Part shown: piece by piece, positions 48,778 to 61,159 of the stretch | How positions within the stretch are numbered: position 1 is the stretch's first letter | Layout: each line of letters starts with the position of its first letter | DNA from: Guadua angustifolia | Taxonomy: Eukaryota; Streptophyta; Magnoliopsida; Poales; Poaceae | Length of the DNA: 64,000 bases | Reading direction: 5' to 3' | NCBI GenBank assembly: GCA_036346375.1 | Contig: CM070511.1 | Coordinates: 6,014,001 to 6,078,000, forward strand | The notes under the pieces: generated by a model | Database searches by the model: none | Seen by the model: only the letters and a program-made list of their open reading frames with translations | Told to the model about the DNA's origin: nothing | Made by a program: the position numbers and the translations under genes

Positions 48778-50267
48778 AGTAGGATCGAGAACTTCAACGA
48801 GTTATCGAGAAAAGAAAAGACAAGAGCGGGCGGACTATTTACTAAAATTAGTTCATTAATCCACCACCTATTCTTGACTTTCGGTTCTCCAAAAGAAAGG
48901 ACCAAAGCAAAAAAAAATGATTTCATCTTTATACTATGGTATAAATGCCACCACAAACAATACCAAAAGTGTATCATTGTGGATTATGCGAGAGTTGCGA
49001 CAAGGATTCGGCAAGAATCAAAACCACATGTTGCAATCTTCTATTACGCAATCCCGAATGATAATAAGCGACTATGCTCCCAATACAATGCCTCGAGAAA
49101 AGTAAATACAACATTCACAAGGGATTAAAAAGACATGAAATACACAGGAAAACACATTGAGATCTTTGCGAGAATTATATCGCATCAAAAGAATTGCCTA
49201 CAATTACACAATTATGATGCCTTCCAAAATCAAGGAAATTTCACATGATTATATAATTTGCCAATCCTATAATGTGGCAAGAACATATCGAATCTGAAGA
49301 AATCACGCATACAAAACTTCAAATAGACCTATGATGAAGACTTAATTACCAACAAATTCTATGTATCCAAGCACCGGATGAAAAGTAAGCCTAGGCGACA
49401 ACCTTTTCCCAATATAACGATCGTTGCTCAATCAGCAGATGACCTTATGATTTATAAGATCAAACAAATTAAACTCAAGCATGAAAAATCATTTCATTCT
49501 CATGAGAACTTAGCTAGACATTTTATCGAACACCTAGCATGCATAGAAAACACCCAAGCTAGACTACCTCAAAGCTCATCCATGGAGGAAGGAGGGAGGT
49601 GAGGGGGCCGGTGGAGGAGGGTTTCTTCTTGATCCATTGCTCACTTCATTCTCTGGCGAGCGCCCCAATCTGCAGCCTTGCCACGCCGCCTCCTTGAAGC
49701 CTCGGTACTGCCTGCAGACGCATACAGCCGACCTCCCCTTACAGGTGTGTGCCGGGATCGGCCGCCACCAGTGCAGATCTTGTCGTTCTTCTTCTTGGCG
49801 CCTTGACCAGAGGGAGTCAGTGTGGCGCCGAGCTAGGGAAGGAGAAGACCACGCCGGCGGGGAGGGAAGACCACGTCGGCGGGGAGGGGAAGACCACTGG
49901 CAGGGAAAGCAGGCGGTGCCGGTAGGAGGAGGCCGGTGAGTCGGCGGGGTTTAAGGCGGAGGCCGCCCCTGCAGGAGCGAGGAGGCGAAAACAAAAATAT
50001 CCCCTTGAGGATTGTGACCACACAAAATAAAAGGGAGAGGTCGGTACAAAAGTAGGTGGAGAGGGTAAAAGAATAAAAGTTACAGAATTCTAGAAACCAC
50101 AAACCCACGCTCTCCAAAGATTTGAATTTCAAATACGACGAAAAGAAAATCCTTTGAGAGTAACTTAAATTGCCAGACATCACATCTTATCTCCTTCGAA
50201 TAAATCCATAAAGTAAGAAGGCGAAAACACCACCGGCCAAAACCTTGGCCAAAACTATGATATTACA
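46903..50267 (-). repeat. 3' LTR of the LARD-like element
   Basis: It is the left copy on the map and the 3' LTR in the sense orientation. It contains a (TA)n tract near 48748-48773 and a GC-rich block near 49600-49950 that gives accidental open frames. It is nearly identical in order and length to the copy at 53712, with many small differences centred on CAG/CTG sites. Confidence 0.92.
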
Positions 50268-50285
50268 CTCTTCCCCTTTATGAAT
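50268..50285 (-). other. Polypurine tract of the LARD-like element
   Basis: Plus-strand CTCTTCCCCTTTATGAAT reads on the minus strand as an AAAGGGGAAGAG purine run directly before the 3' LTR. This is the expected position of the plus-strand primer for reverse transcription. Confidence 0.8.
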
Positions 50286-53200
50286 TAGGCCTCAATTTAA
50301 CCCAACTAAGAACACCAATAAGAACAACGGAAACAAAGTACAAAACAAGGATACCCGAAACAACAAATCTGGGTATTCCTCACACAAGAGGAACTCCAAA
50401 ATTCAATCCACTTCTCTTCCCAATAAAAGAAGCAAGTAACTTAACTCATTCCATCCCTTTTCGAATCAACACCCACTTTACTTCCTTTAAATTGGCATGG
50501 CACAAACCCGAAAACCAGGTCTTACTCAAAGACCAAGGTTGAACCAAATCTACTTTGCATTCTCACCTCCAAATGGTTTTCTTAAACCAGGAATCCCACA
50601 AGCACTTTCTCAACCAGAGAATTCATATCTCCCACGCGAAAACTCTAATAGATCCAGGCGATCAGCCAATTGCTAAATCATACCGCTCATAAACAGTCTG
50701 ACAACTCAAACAACTTTTCTTTAACGCTTCAATACACAACCTCCAATCATCCAACGATTCCTCCCGGAAGATCATAATACAGACTCCTAAACTCAATTCT
50801 CATTCCTCTATTCAATTTCACTCACCCAACTTACATCTCCTATCTAAAACTCCATACCGCAGATCAACCAACTCGTGATGACAGGAATAACACGAGTCAC
50901 AACACTCGAATCAGCATCCAACCATCTATTATCAAAACCCCCAAGCTATCCGATTAAACAGCTGGGTTCTAAACTTGGATCCCCTACGAACTAAGAAAAC
51001 ACTGATTCCCATCTCTCCTCATGGATTTAACCTTTTGAATCCCAAGAACCCTTACCAAGCCTTACCATTAAAAGGGTTAGCTCACTATGGCACTACTCCT
51101 ATTTCCAACCACATTTCCACAATAATAATAATCTATGATCTTCTACCAAACCTACTTCTCCCTAAGGGACAACTGCCCAAGATAAATGTTCGCCGCAGAA
51201 TATTTCACATCAAATAATCAAAACCTTCGCTACAATCAACTGAACCCAACAGTTCAGACACGTGACAGCAATGGTAACATATTACCAACAACTTCCAAGT
51301 GACTCACCCATAAAGGTTAAATTAGCACCACTAAGGAACATATCAATCACACGATCATCCCGATAGGATTTGAACCAAGACACGCAACTACCTTCATTAC
51401 TCACCACTCTTAACCCACTTAAGATCAACACCTACCCCAAATTGGGACCTTCGTTGAAACCAACCCACACTTGGTTCTCCTTCTAAGAAGGTCTCACACC
51501 CACAAATTCCGCCCAAAGAACCGAATCCGAAAGTATAATTCAGTATTACACACCACCAAAATCCCATAAGCATTCATTTTCTTTTCTCCAAATAGAATCC
51601 AAGGAAATCTCAATTCTCATTAACAGAACCCACTACTCTCCTCATCTTGAGAACAACGCAATAAAATTCACATCGGGGAAAAACTCAACTTAAAAGAGGA
51701 ACACCGCAAAAAAACTTTTGTAGAAGCGATCACAGTAACCCAAGAAAATTTAGCTCGCTTTTACCAAAGCAAATCATCTCATACTTACCCAAAACCACAT
51801 TTTAGAAAGAGAAATCTGCTCCTCAAATCAAACATCTGCACACACACACGCTATCTTCCTCTCAAGAAAAAGGGAAATTTCATTTCCAACAAAATCACTT
51901 CACCCATAAGAATCACTTAAGATAAAGTCTTAATATTCACTTTTTATTCCATTCTCAATTTCAAACCTCAAAGTTAACTCTGTAGTTTAGCAATCTCCCC
52001 ACCAATGAGGGAAAGATCTATTACACAAAATACAGAGTGCTTTAACGAACAACTTCCAAAAGACCATACGAGCAATTGATTCCTTACACATTTAAAAGAA
52101 AATTCACCTCAAACACAACCCTATCTAGTATTCTCTTACCTTTACCAATAAAGGTTTTAACACTCATAATATGCACATTGAGAAACTCCATCAAAATTTA
52201 TCATGCATTTCATAACCACTCTTCTTTTGATTACCTTCTCCAGAAATCGTAACCACAATATGCAACCTTATCATCCAACCTTAAACCAAACCTATCTCAT
52301 AACAATCAACAAAGAAACCCATATCCAAATTTTAAGCACATCCTACATAATAGCAATTCATCATAAAGCGGTGCAACAACATTTCCTTTTAATCTGAGAC
52401 CACACAAGCAATCGGTCCTACAACTTCATAATCTAAGTTTAAAATATCTCCTTTCAATAAACCTTTAGTAAGATTAACATCTAAAATTAGTACTACCCAT
52501 AAATCAATATCTCGACAATCAAAACCTATTCCACCTATGAATGACTCAACAATTAACAATGTCTCCTTGAGACATATTTCATAAATCTGAGATCCGCACA
52601 GACATTTATCAAGGGCGAAGTCACCCTTTCATACAATCATTCCATACCCCTATTCTTTGATTACACATCGATCAAGTCATTTTGTCAATTTACATTTTAA
52701 TTGACTCATAAACAACAAAACCAACAACCCCCATGTCTTTACACCATCACCTTGCTATAGTAAGTTCATCAAACAAATCATTCTAAACCTCCTCAATCGA
52801 TATCGGTGCTAGCCTTACAGGAACACAATTTCATTCTTTCAATTAATCCCATGGCTTGCCACGACAAGCATAAGACTCTAATCAACCTTCAGTTTTGGAT
52901 CGCTTCCCAACTCGATCAAATTCCTCAACAACACAATATTTTAGATTGAATTTAATTAACCAACACGTCTACTATGATTGATGCCTCTTTTCTTCCAAAG
53001 AAACCCATCCAGATAAACTTGACTCTCAGACTTTACAAAATAACAAAACCCAAACCTGAAATCACAAGGGAACTCGACTCTCAAATTCCCAAACTCTGAC
53101 AAGCAAAAGCTTTTCAAATAGACCTCAAGATGAACAACTCCCACAAGGGAAAATGGATACAAGAACACTTTCATCAAAAGGATTCACCATCAATTGCCCC

Positions 53201-53695
53201 CTCCTTGTCTCGAACCATCGAGGACAAAAGAGACCAACCATATCTACCCACTCTCTAACCTATGCCGCCGAGAGCGACAACTCTCACTCGAGGGGTTCCC
53301 AAACCTCAAGGGTGGCCCGACCAACCACACCCTGGCAACCGAAACCGATAACACGGCCAAAGGACAAGGCCAAAACCTTCGGCGCAACCAATTCACACAA
53401 ACATAATGCATCCAATACTTATTTGAACACAAAGCAATATGCACAATAATTTAACATTCAATCATCAAAGCTTAAATGCAACATTTAAGCGTAATGCAAT
53501 AATACCCATCCTTCCTCATGCACCGAGTGTGTCAAGTTTTAAATTAATGAACCACGCTATTCCAGATTTTAAGGTTATTGCCCTGAGGCCAAATTTTAAA
53601 AGTAGATACCTATGCCATGTTTCTAATTCCACACAGCAACTTTTAGTTTATTCTAGAGTAAAATTGCTAAAATCACATGCCATGGACCTAAAGCC
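50286..53695 (-). other. Non-coding internal domain of the LARD-like element
   Basis: About 3.4 kb without a recognisable gene. The plus strand is poor in G relative to C; for instance the 60 bases at 52681-52740 have 3 G and 15 C, and those at 50461-50520 have 8 G and 18 C. The sense strand is thus G-rich and C-poor. Short frames such as 53153-53449 show no domain. Confidence 0.75.
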
Positions 53696-53711
53696 GCTCT
53701 CGATACCAAGC
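53696..53711 (-). other. Primer-binding site of the LARD-like element (initiator Met tRNA)
   Basis: Plus-strand GCTCTCGATACCAAGC reads on the minus strand GCTTGGTATCGAGAGC, immediately after the 5' LTR. It matches the TGGTATCAGAGC primer site for initiator methionine tRNA with a small change (CGAGAGC for CAGAGC). Confidence 0.85.
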
Positions 53712-55546
53712 TGTAACACCGGCGCCAATCGCATGCATGAATGCTACCCAAAACTCTAAACACTCATCGACAACTCAACATAATTGTCTAAAACAACCGC
53801 TAACTCTAAAACCATTTGAAAACCAAGTCACAAAAAGTTCAAAATTTCGCATGACCTTCCTAGAAAGGAGGACATCCACTCGTGAAGTAAAGCAATAACG
53901 GTATAAGTCAATTATTCAATCACGGCGACATTCTAGCAGGTCCTTAGATATCAATCACACATTAAGCTAATAAAAGATAAACTACTGCGACGACAAATAA
54001 CATATTACAACCCCACTAATACAATCGGGCTTAATACATTAATTAAATGAGATGGCGACCAAAATCGTGCGCGTGCTTCTACTCCCAACCCGACGAGCCA
54101 ACTTCAAGTACCTAAAACAAGAAAGCGACAAGTGTGAGTCCAAGACTCAAAGAAAGTGCAATCAAACATAAAAGTAATGAATTCGATTAGAATGCAACGA
54201 CTTCAAGACATACGATAATAGTTCCTTTACTTAACATCCTTAAATCAAGGGAGCAATTTGAATTCATGTAACTCCAAAAGCGTAAGAACACGATTACTTC
54301 ACCAATTGCTATAACCATTACTTAATTGAAATTATCCGATTAAAGAAGCATAATCTAACCCTACTTACCACATCCAACTCGGAAACATAAATAACCTTAC
54401 TCATGCCTCAACAATCATTTCGGGATGAGTCCATGACTCAATACTCAACCCGCCATTTCCATTCTCATCAATTAACATTTACCAATTGCCACACGATTGC
54501 AATGCATTTATGCTCTCACCCTTTTTTTCTCATGAATCATAAAATGAATGCACCATGCATGCTCATAATGCACATTGTCATAGCGTATCTGGGGTATAGT
54601 GAGTGCACACCCGTCGGTGTGCACCCTCAATCCACCCATCCGTGGCGGGGCCTACTCTTCTTGACTCGCTCCCATTCACCTCGATGAATGTGACTACGAG
54701 TAGGACTTGTGTGCTCACTACGGGTGAGCACCGAGGCGCATCAACATGGGACGCCTCGTCCATTATGAATGCAATTATGCAATTGATGTGAATGCATCTC
54801 ATCCTCATTCATTTTCACCACACATAGCCATAACCAATATGGAAGTACCAATTAACTTGCTATTTCCCGATGTAATTCATTCGAAAGTAAATAAAGTCAT
54901 GTGTATAAGCACAACACAAACATGAATATAACACCCACATTATCATTTAATCACTTTATCCTTTGCATCAACATAACCATACTCATTTATACAATTCATA
55001 AGGCGTTGCAATAATAGAAATTGAATAACTTACCTTCCCATTGCTAACATTCATCCATCCCCATTACCATGCTAAGAACAACTTCTAGGTATGCCATTAA
55101 ACATAACCAAATCATTAGAATTTTCATACTTTTATCGCAAGCAAAGCATTTAACACCCTACTAACGCTCTAAGAGATGCACTTGCCTTTACCGACGGAGG
55201 ATGGAGCGGCACACGGTTGAGGCCACTCCCGACAGAACCTTCCCTGGAAATAAACAATCAAACTACCATATATCATTTTCCGATAAAACCAACTTGCGCT
55301 TGGCATCCTTCTATATTGGAAAAAAAATCTGTAAGAAACAGTAGGGATGCAAGAATACTACGCGAATCCTGAAACGAAGGGTCAGGATTGAAGGTTTGCT
55401 TCATGAAGCAATTGCCATGCATTATTAGGCATGCAACAATCAGGGTTATAGTTTACAAAACTACAATGTATTAGTTTGCCATAGAAATGCCGCTTTGAAG
55501 GCTAGCTAATCCCAAGTAATCAAAACTGATGATTTCACATAAGCTA

Positions 55547-55580
<34 letters not shown>

Positions 55581-57063
55581 AGTAGGATCAGAACTTCAAC
55601 AGGTTATCAGAAAGAAAAGACAAGAGCGGGCAGACTATTTACTAAAATTAGTTCATTAATCCACCACCTATTCTTGACTTTCAGTTCTCCAAAAGAAAGG
55701 ACCAAAGCAAAAAAAAAATGATTTCATCTTTATACTATGGTATAAATGCCACCACAAACAATACCAAAAGTGTATCATTGTGGATTATGCGAGTTGCGAC
55801 AAGGATTCAAAGAAGAATCAAAACCACATGTTGCAATCTTCTATTCTCGCAATCCCGAATGATAATAAGCAGACTATGCTCCCAATACAATGCCTCCAGA
55901 AAAGTAAATACAACATTCACAAGGGATTAAAAAGACATGAAATACACAGGGGAAAACACATTGAGATGCTGCCAGAATTATATCTGCATCAAAAGAATTG
56001 CCTACAATTACACAATTATGATGCCTTCCAAAATCAAGGAAATTTCACATGATTATATAATTTGCCAATCCTATAATGTGGCAAGAACATATCAGATACG
56101 AAGAAATCCTGCATACAAAACTTCAAATAGACCTATGATGAAGACTTAATTACCAACAAATTCTATGTATCCAAGCACCGGATGAAAAGTAAGCCTAGGG
56201 CGACAACCTTTTCCCAATATAACCAAGATCGTTGCTCAATCAACAGATGACCTTATGATTTATAAGATCAAACAAATTAAACTCAAGCATGAAAAATCAT
56301 TTCATTCTCATGAGAACTTAGCTAGACATTTTATCGAACACCTAGCATGCATAGAAAACACCCAAGCTAGACTACCTCAAAGCTCATCCATGGAGGAAGG
56401 AGGGAGGTGAGGGAGCCGGTGGAGGAGGGGTTCTTTGCGATCCATTGCTCACTTCATTCTCTGGCAGACGCCCCAATCTGCTGTGTTGCCGCCGCCTCCT
56501 TGAAGCCTCAGTGCTGAAGACATCCTGGCCGACCTCCCCTTACAGGTGTGTGCCGGGATCACGCCACCATTGCAGATCTTTGTCGTTCTTCTTCTTGGCG
56601 CCGACCAGAGGGAGTCAGTGTGGCGCCGAGCTAGGGAAGAGAAGACCACGCCCGGCGGGAGGGAAGACCACGCCGGCGGGGAGGGAAGACCACGCCGAGC
56701 GAAAGCAGGCGGTGCCACCGGGAGGAGGCGGTGAGTCGGCGGGGTTTAGGCGGAGCCGACCACGCGAGCAGGAGACGAAAACAAAAATATCCCCTTGAGG
56801 ATTGTGACCACACAAAATAAAGGGAGAGGTCGGTACAAAAGTAGGTGGAGAGGGTAAAAGAATAAAAGTTACACAGAATTCTAGAAACCACAAACCCACG
56901 CTCTCCAAAGATTTGAATTTCAAATACACGACGAAAAGAAAATCCTTTGAGAGTAACTTAAATTGCCCGACATCACATCTTATCTCCCTTCGGAATAAAT
57001 CCGCAAAGTAAGAAGACGAAAACACCACCGGCCAAAACCTTGGCCAAAACTAGCAGTATTACA
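53712..57063 (-). repeat. 5' LTR of the LARD-like element
   Basis: It is the right copy on the map and the 5' LTR in the sense orientation, where it starts TGTAATACTGC. It matches the copy at 46903 throughout, including the (TA)n tract near 55552-55577 and the GC-rich block near 56400-56760. Confidence 0.92.
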
Positions 57064-59874
57064 CCTCAACTGGTGATGTTGTTATTAGCAAGGATGGGTA
57101 CTTAAAAGCACTCAACAAGTTGTGGACAGAATGCAATTATATCATAACTCTATGCAGGGCTTTTTCCAATGGAATGGTTAACATGGCTATTTTGTAGTAA
57201 AACAGTATTTGTAAATGAATACAATAAGTAGATTGAAAAGATAGTAAAATAAATGACATTATAAGTAATTTTAGCATTTCCCAAGTAAACATGGCATCTA
57301 GCCTTAAATTAAGTTTCCAACTTTCCAATGGCATCCTGCCATCCCAACCAATTTTTCATTTCATAAAATCTAAGTCTTAACTGTAATTCCCGAACATTGC
57401 TTAATACCGTGAGCATGGCTATTCGAATAGATTTTACACTCTGCAGAGGTTATGCGTTTTACCCACATGACATGATCCTCTCTTTTAGCCTCTAGTTTCA
57501 CGCTTCCTTTGTCGATCAACCAGGAGGTCATGACAAAGCCTTTACAATGCTCTGTTTAACCCAGTACTACTCGCTAAGGTTTTGATACTAAAGGGACTGG
57601 TTACTACACTTAGGGCCCCCTCTTGTTGCATGTGAGCTCATAAATGGGTGAATCTCACACCACTACTGGTAGTATCAAAGCTAAGATATTACAAATTAAT
57701 TAGTTAGGTCTGTTCCATTCCAGACATGTGGTTACACATTTGACTCAGGTTAAAGGCTTACAAGGTTAAGTCCTCAAGATGAGACTGAGGCAAGACTTCC
57801 ACATACCCTCTGCCTTTCCAGCCCACCTTGACACAATATCCATTGCCACTTGCCCCAATCTAAATGATTACCACCTCAATTGATTACCAAGCACCACGTA
57901 CTATCAACAAGTCAACATCATTGCGTGACATCTCTTGTTACTACAACTCAACATCATTGTGTGAAAACACCTGACACTAATTCATAATCATATTCCATAT
58001 TCCATTAGTCAAGATTAACTTTTGGTGTTCCAAAGACATATCATATACGTGGTATGGCTAAGAATACTAACATGGACTAGCCAACCCATGTTGATGATTA
58101 TTATTAACCAACTAATAATGAACCAATTTAGGGTCACAATTATTCATGGCTACAAATGACAAGGTAAGGGTATAGTTCGATTGAACAGATTAGCTAGATC
58201 CTAATTTAATTTGAAACTGTTATACACATAAAATATCATGCATAAAATAAAACAACATAGCAATTTTATAAACTGGGTTCAACATGATCAAAGTATAACT
58301 TATCTTGGAAAGGCTCTTATTCCTGCTTTGGAACTTGGTCTTGAGTTAACGAATCCTCCTCGGATGCTTCGAGCACTTCGACGTTTACGCGTAACGAGAA
58401 ATAATGCAAAATAAGTACCAAAACAGAGAGCAAACAAACTATAACAATCAAATAAAATTCTCTATTAAATAGATCTAAATTTTATAAATTTTTAGAAATT
58501 TGAATTGCCTAAAATGGAGCTCGTATGAGGGAGAATGGGCTCTCAAAAATTTCAAGTAAAAGAGAAAATTAGAAAATAGTAAATAATTAATTATCTAAAT
58601 TAAATCTATATTGGAAAATTTTTATATGATGTTAGCAAATGAGCCAACCAATCGCAACCCAACACCTGTCCACAGTGCATGGACCCAGTCCACGGTGCGA
58701 TGCTGGTTCATTGTGGACCCAAAGCATGGCACCTCGGTCCCCGCGCACGATGTCATCGCTGACGTCACATGCACGACGTCAGCTCATCCACATCGTTACC
58801 TTGGTGTCTGATGTCTGGTGCAATCTTGACCGATCGTGACGAATCCGATGGTTCAGTGATGACAACATGTGAAACAACGCGAGGGAGACGCGGGGCATGA
58901 TCCAGATTATTCATGAAGAATTGGATGACGATAGTGTTAGCCGTTGAACCTGACGATGGCACCATTGATGGAGGCAAAGAAGACAACAAGCTTATGGCAT
59001 TCTAGGGATGAAATAACAACATGGACTTGTGGATCTGAAGTAGTTCGACGTGGTGATCTTGGCTACAACCTTGGTGACTGCGAAAGGGTGATAACGATGA
59101 CGGAAATCACAAGAAATACCCATGGCGCAAACTCCTCTCCGGCGAGCTTTCATGGCTAAACAAGGGCTCCTCGGGCAAGGGTTCCTAGGGCAAAAGCTGG
59201 GGCTTGCAATAGTGATTCTCAAGCAACCTCTCGTTCCTTTTATAGCCCCGGATATCATGCTAAACATGGACTTCAAGATGAAAACAAAAATAGCAGCGAC
59301 ATGGAAATAGACTCCGGTGTTGTCTCAGAGAAGAACTTGCCACAACCATCCACACGCAATGATCCGACGGCTCCCTGCCCTCTAGATGCGGTGAAATCAT
59401 AGCAGATTCCACCTACTGAATTAAAAGGTAGCTAGACATTAGGGTTTCACGGTAGCCTCTAGCTATCCGATCTAACTTGAACGACGCTTGATCTTAGGGT
59501 TTCTAGAAGTGGACTTAATAGGCCAGATTGGGCTGCATAGTATTGGGCCACCAACGAAATACCAGCCCAATACTGTTAAAAGATTTTCTAGGATTTCCTA
59601 AATTAAAATAATTCTGATAATTAAATTGATTTGTTTAAGGCAATAAAAATACCAAAAAAATTTCAAAAATATTTTGAAACATTTGGAACTCAAATAAAAC
59701 ATTTTTGATAAAACTTTATTTTGACTTTCCCATTATTTAATTAGTTTTAACAAAAAGCCATATTTAACAATTTTTAATAAATTTAAATAAAATCCAAAAA
59801 ATTCCAATAAATTATGAATTCATAAATTGCATATTAAATTCAAATAAAGCCAAAAATTGGGATGTTACAATGTG

Positions 59875-60601
59875 ATGTACAAGGAGGACATTCGTGATGA
59901 AGTTAAAAAAGTTGGGGAGTCGAGCTAAGATGTGGGAGGCGGTGATGACTCAGTCAAAGTGGATGCTATAGATCTTGCCATGCCGAAGGTGTAGGAATCT
60001 ATGGGCATTATAAAAGAAGGGGAATAGATCGAACCCTTGGTGGGATGAAAACAGGACAAGGACCACAACTACAAGGCTTTACCTGACAATGAAGGTTGGA
60101 ATGAAGGGCAAGTTGGATGTGAGGAGAATATTCCTATGGAGTGAAATGTATACCAGTTCAACAAGCTAGTAGTCAATGAGGGTGAAAGTGTTGTATGGGA
60201 TTATCAATGGAACGAGGTGCAACAAGGAGAGATGTACAAAAGTAAGAGGGAGGTCTAGAAAGCTATCAAATCATGGGCATTTTCATTATGGAGGACATTT
60301 AAGGTAGTAAAGTTAGTGCAATGAGTGTATGATATGAAATACGAAATAGAGGGTTGCCCATGGCATGTCCCATACACACTAGCCTAAGTGAGACACCCTT
60401 TGGAAATGCTTAATAGTTGTTCCGCACACATGCTTAATGATGGAGTCCATGCAATCCCATAGAAATTACGTCTTTAGGCTTTGTTGCAAATGCAATGTAT
60501 GGAGAGATTGTGAACAACCTGGATTTGGAGCCACATTTCATTACACTTGAAATAAATTAGAGGTTTCAGTATATAATAAGCAATGTAAAGGCCTGGATGG
60601 A
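59875..60601 (+). pseudogene. MuDR-like transposase N-terminal fragment
   Basis: A broken frame reads MYKEDIRDEVKKVGE near 59876, then an acidic stretch, then the DNA-binding region of Mutator transposases: GEMYKSKREV near 60229, KAIKSWAFSLWRTFKVVK near 60259, YEIEGCPWHV at about 60342-60371. These correspond to the FxSKxEFxxAVxxYA and CxWxV core known from MuDR-like proteins. It ends where the E/F-family LTR copy starts at 60602. Across the F insertion, the frame ending at 34680 joins this one without a shift. Many stops show it is dead. Confidence 0.65.
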
Positions 60602-60676
60602 TGTGAGTATTCGAATATGTAAATCCGGATCCTCTATGTATACTGCAATAGTTCAGGATCACGCTAGTGCACACAG
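60602..60676 (+). mobile_element. First 75 bp of a third E/F-family LTR copy ('G'), cut by a copia insertion
   Basis: TGTGAGTATTCGAATATG followed by AATCCGGATCCTCTATGTAT and GATCACGCTAGTGCACACAG aligns with the first 75 bp of solo LTRs 'E' (43755) and 'F' (34681). The copia element is inserted after GTGCACACAG. The rest of this copy should lie beyond the window. Confidence 0.8.
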
Positions 60677-61159
60677 TGATAGCATCTAGGCCTCCTCAAT
60701 TTTTATCATGTTTTATTAAATGGTTTTGGTGTTGATGACCTAGTTAATAATTCCTCCCTCTATGAAGAACATATGCTGAAATCATGGATGAAGCTAGTTG
60801 GACAAATAAGATTAAGGTATTTGATTACTAGTTCATGACTTGGGAGTTGATTCAAGTCAAATAGTTAGGATTATTTTTCGCTTTGGCTGTACTACTAAGA
60901 GGGACTTTGCACAAGTTGGTAATTTGGTTCATAAGGCTAAGACAAAACTAGACTGTTTGGAGTTAAAATTCTTAGTTCTTCAATTCCTTAAATCAAATCC
61001 CTATATATACCAAGTCCAATCTATGTGACAGACCGTAATTCAGTGTTTATGTCTTAATCTGTCACAATCTAGCCAAAGTTCTTCTCCCAAACCAAAGTCA
61101 CATATTGTTCAACATCAAAAATTCTCTTTTGACCAATTTTAATCAAATTCTATTCACTT

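Larger units (their letters stand above)
46903..57063 (-). mobile_element. LARD-like non-autonomous LTR retrotransposon, 10.2 kb
   Basis: Two direct repeats, 46903-50267 (3365 bp) and 53712-57063 (3352 bp), start TGTAACACC and end TATTACA. They enclose 3444 bp. A perfect 5-bp duplication CCTCA flanks the whole (46898-46902 and 57064-57068). The primer site and polypurine tract set the sense strand as minus. The internal region has no open frame above about 80 codons and no gag, protease, reverse transcriptase or integrase motif I can find. Long LTRs with a non-coding interior of this size fit the LARD class, mobilised in trans by an autonomous relative. Related solo LTRs sit at 9116, 9908 and 23848. 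Confidence 0.92.
34681..59869 (+). mobile_element. Solo LTR 'F' (TGTCGGG...GTTACA), split across 25 kb by nested insertions
   Basis: The left end TGTCGGGACTC starts at 34681 and the right end GATGTTACA closes at 59869, with a perfect 5-bp duplication ATGTG (34676-34680 and 59870-59874). Its own sequence is 34681-34850, 46896-46902 and 57069-59869. Removing CACTA 2 and the LARD with their duplications leaves about 2978 bp, almost the length of the sister copy 'E' (2969 bp). Shared landmarks with 'E' include TTTACACTCTGCAGAGGTTATGC (57434-57456 here), GGGCCCCCTCTTG near 57613 and TTACGCGTAACG near 58385. It is the oldest layer of the nest above the Mutator-like host. Confidence 0.88.
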
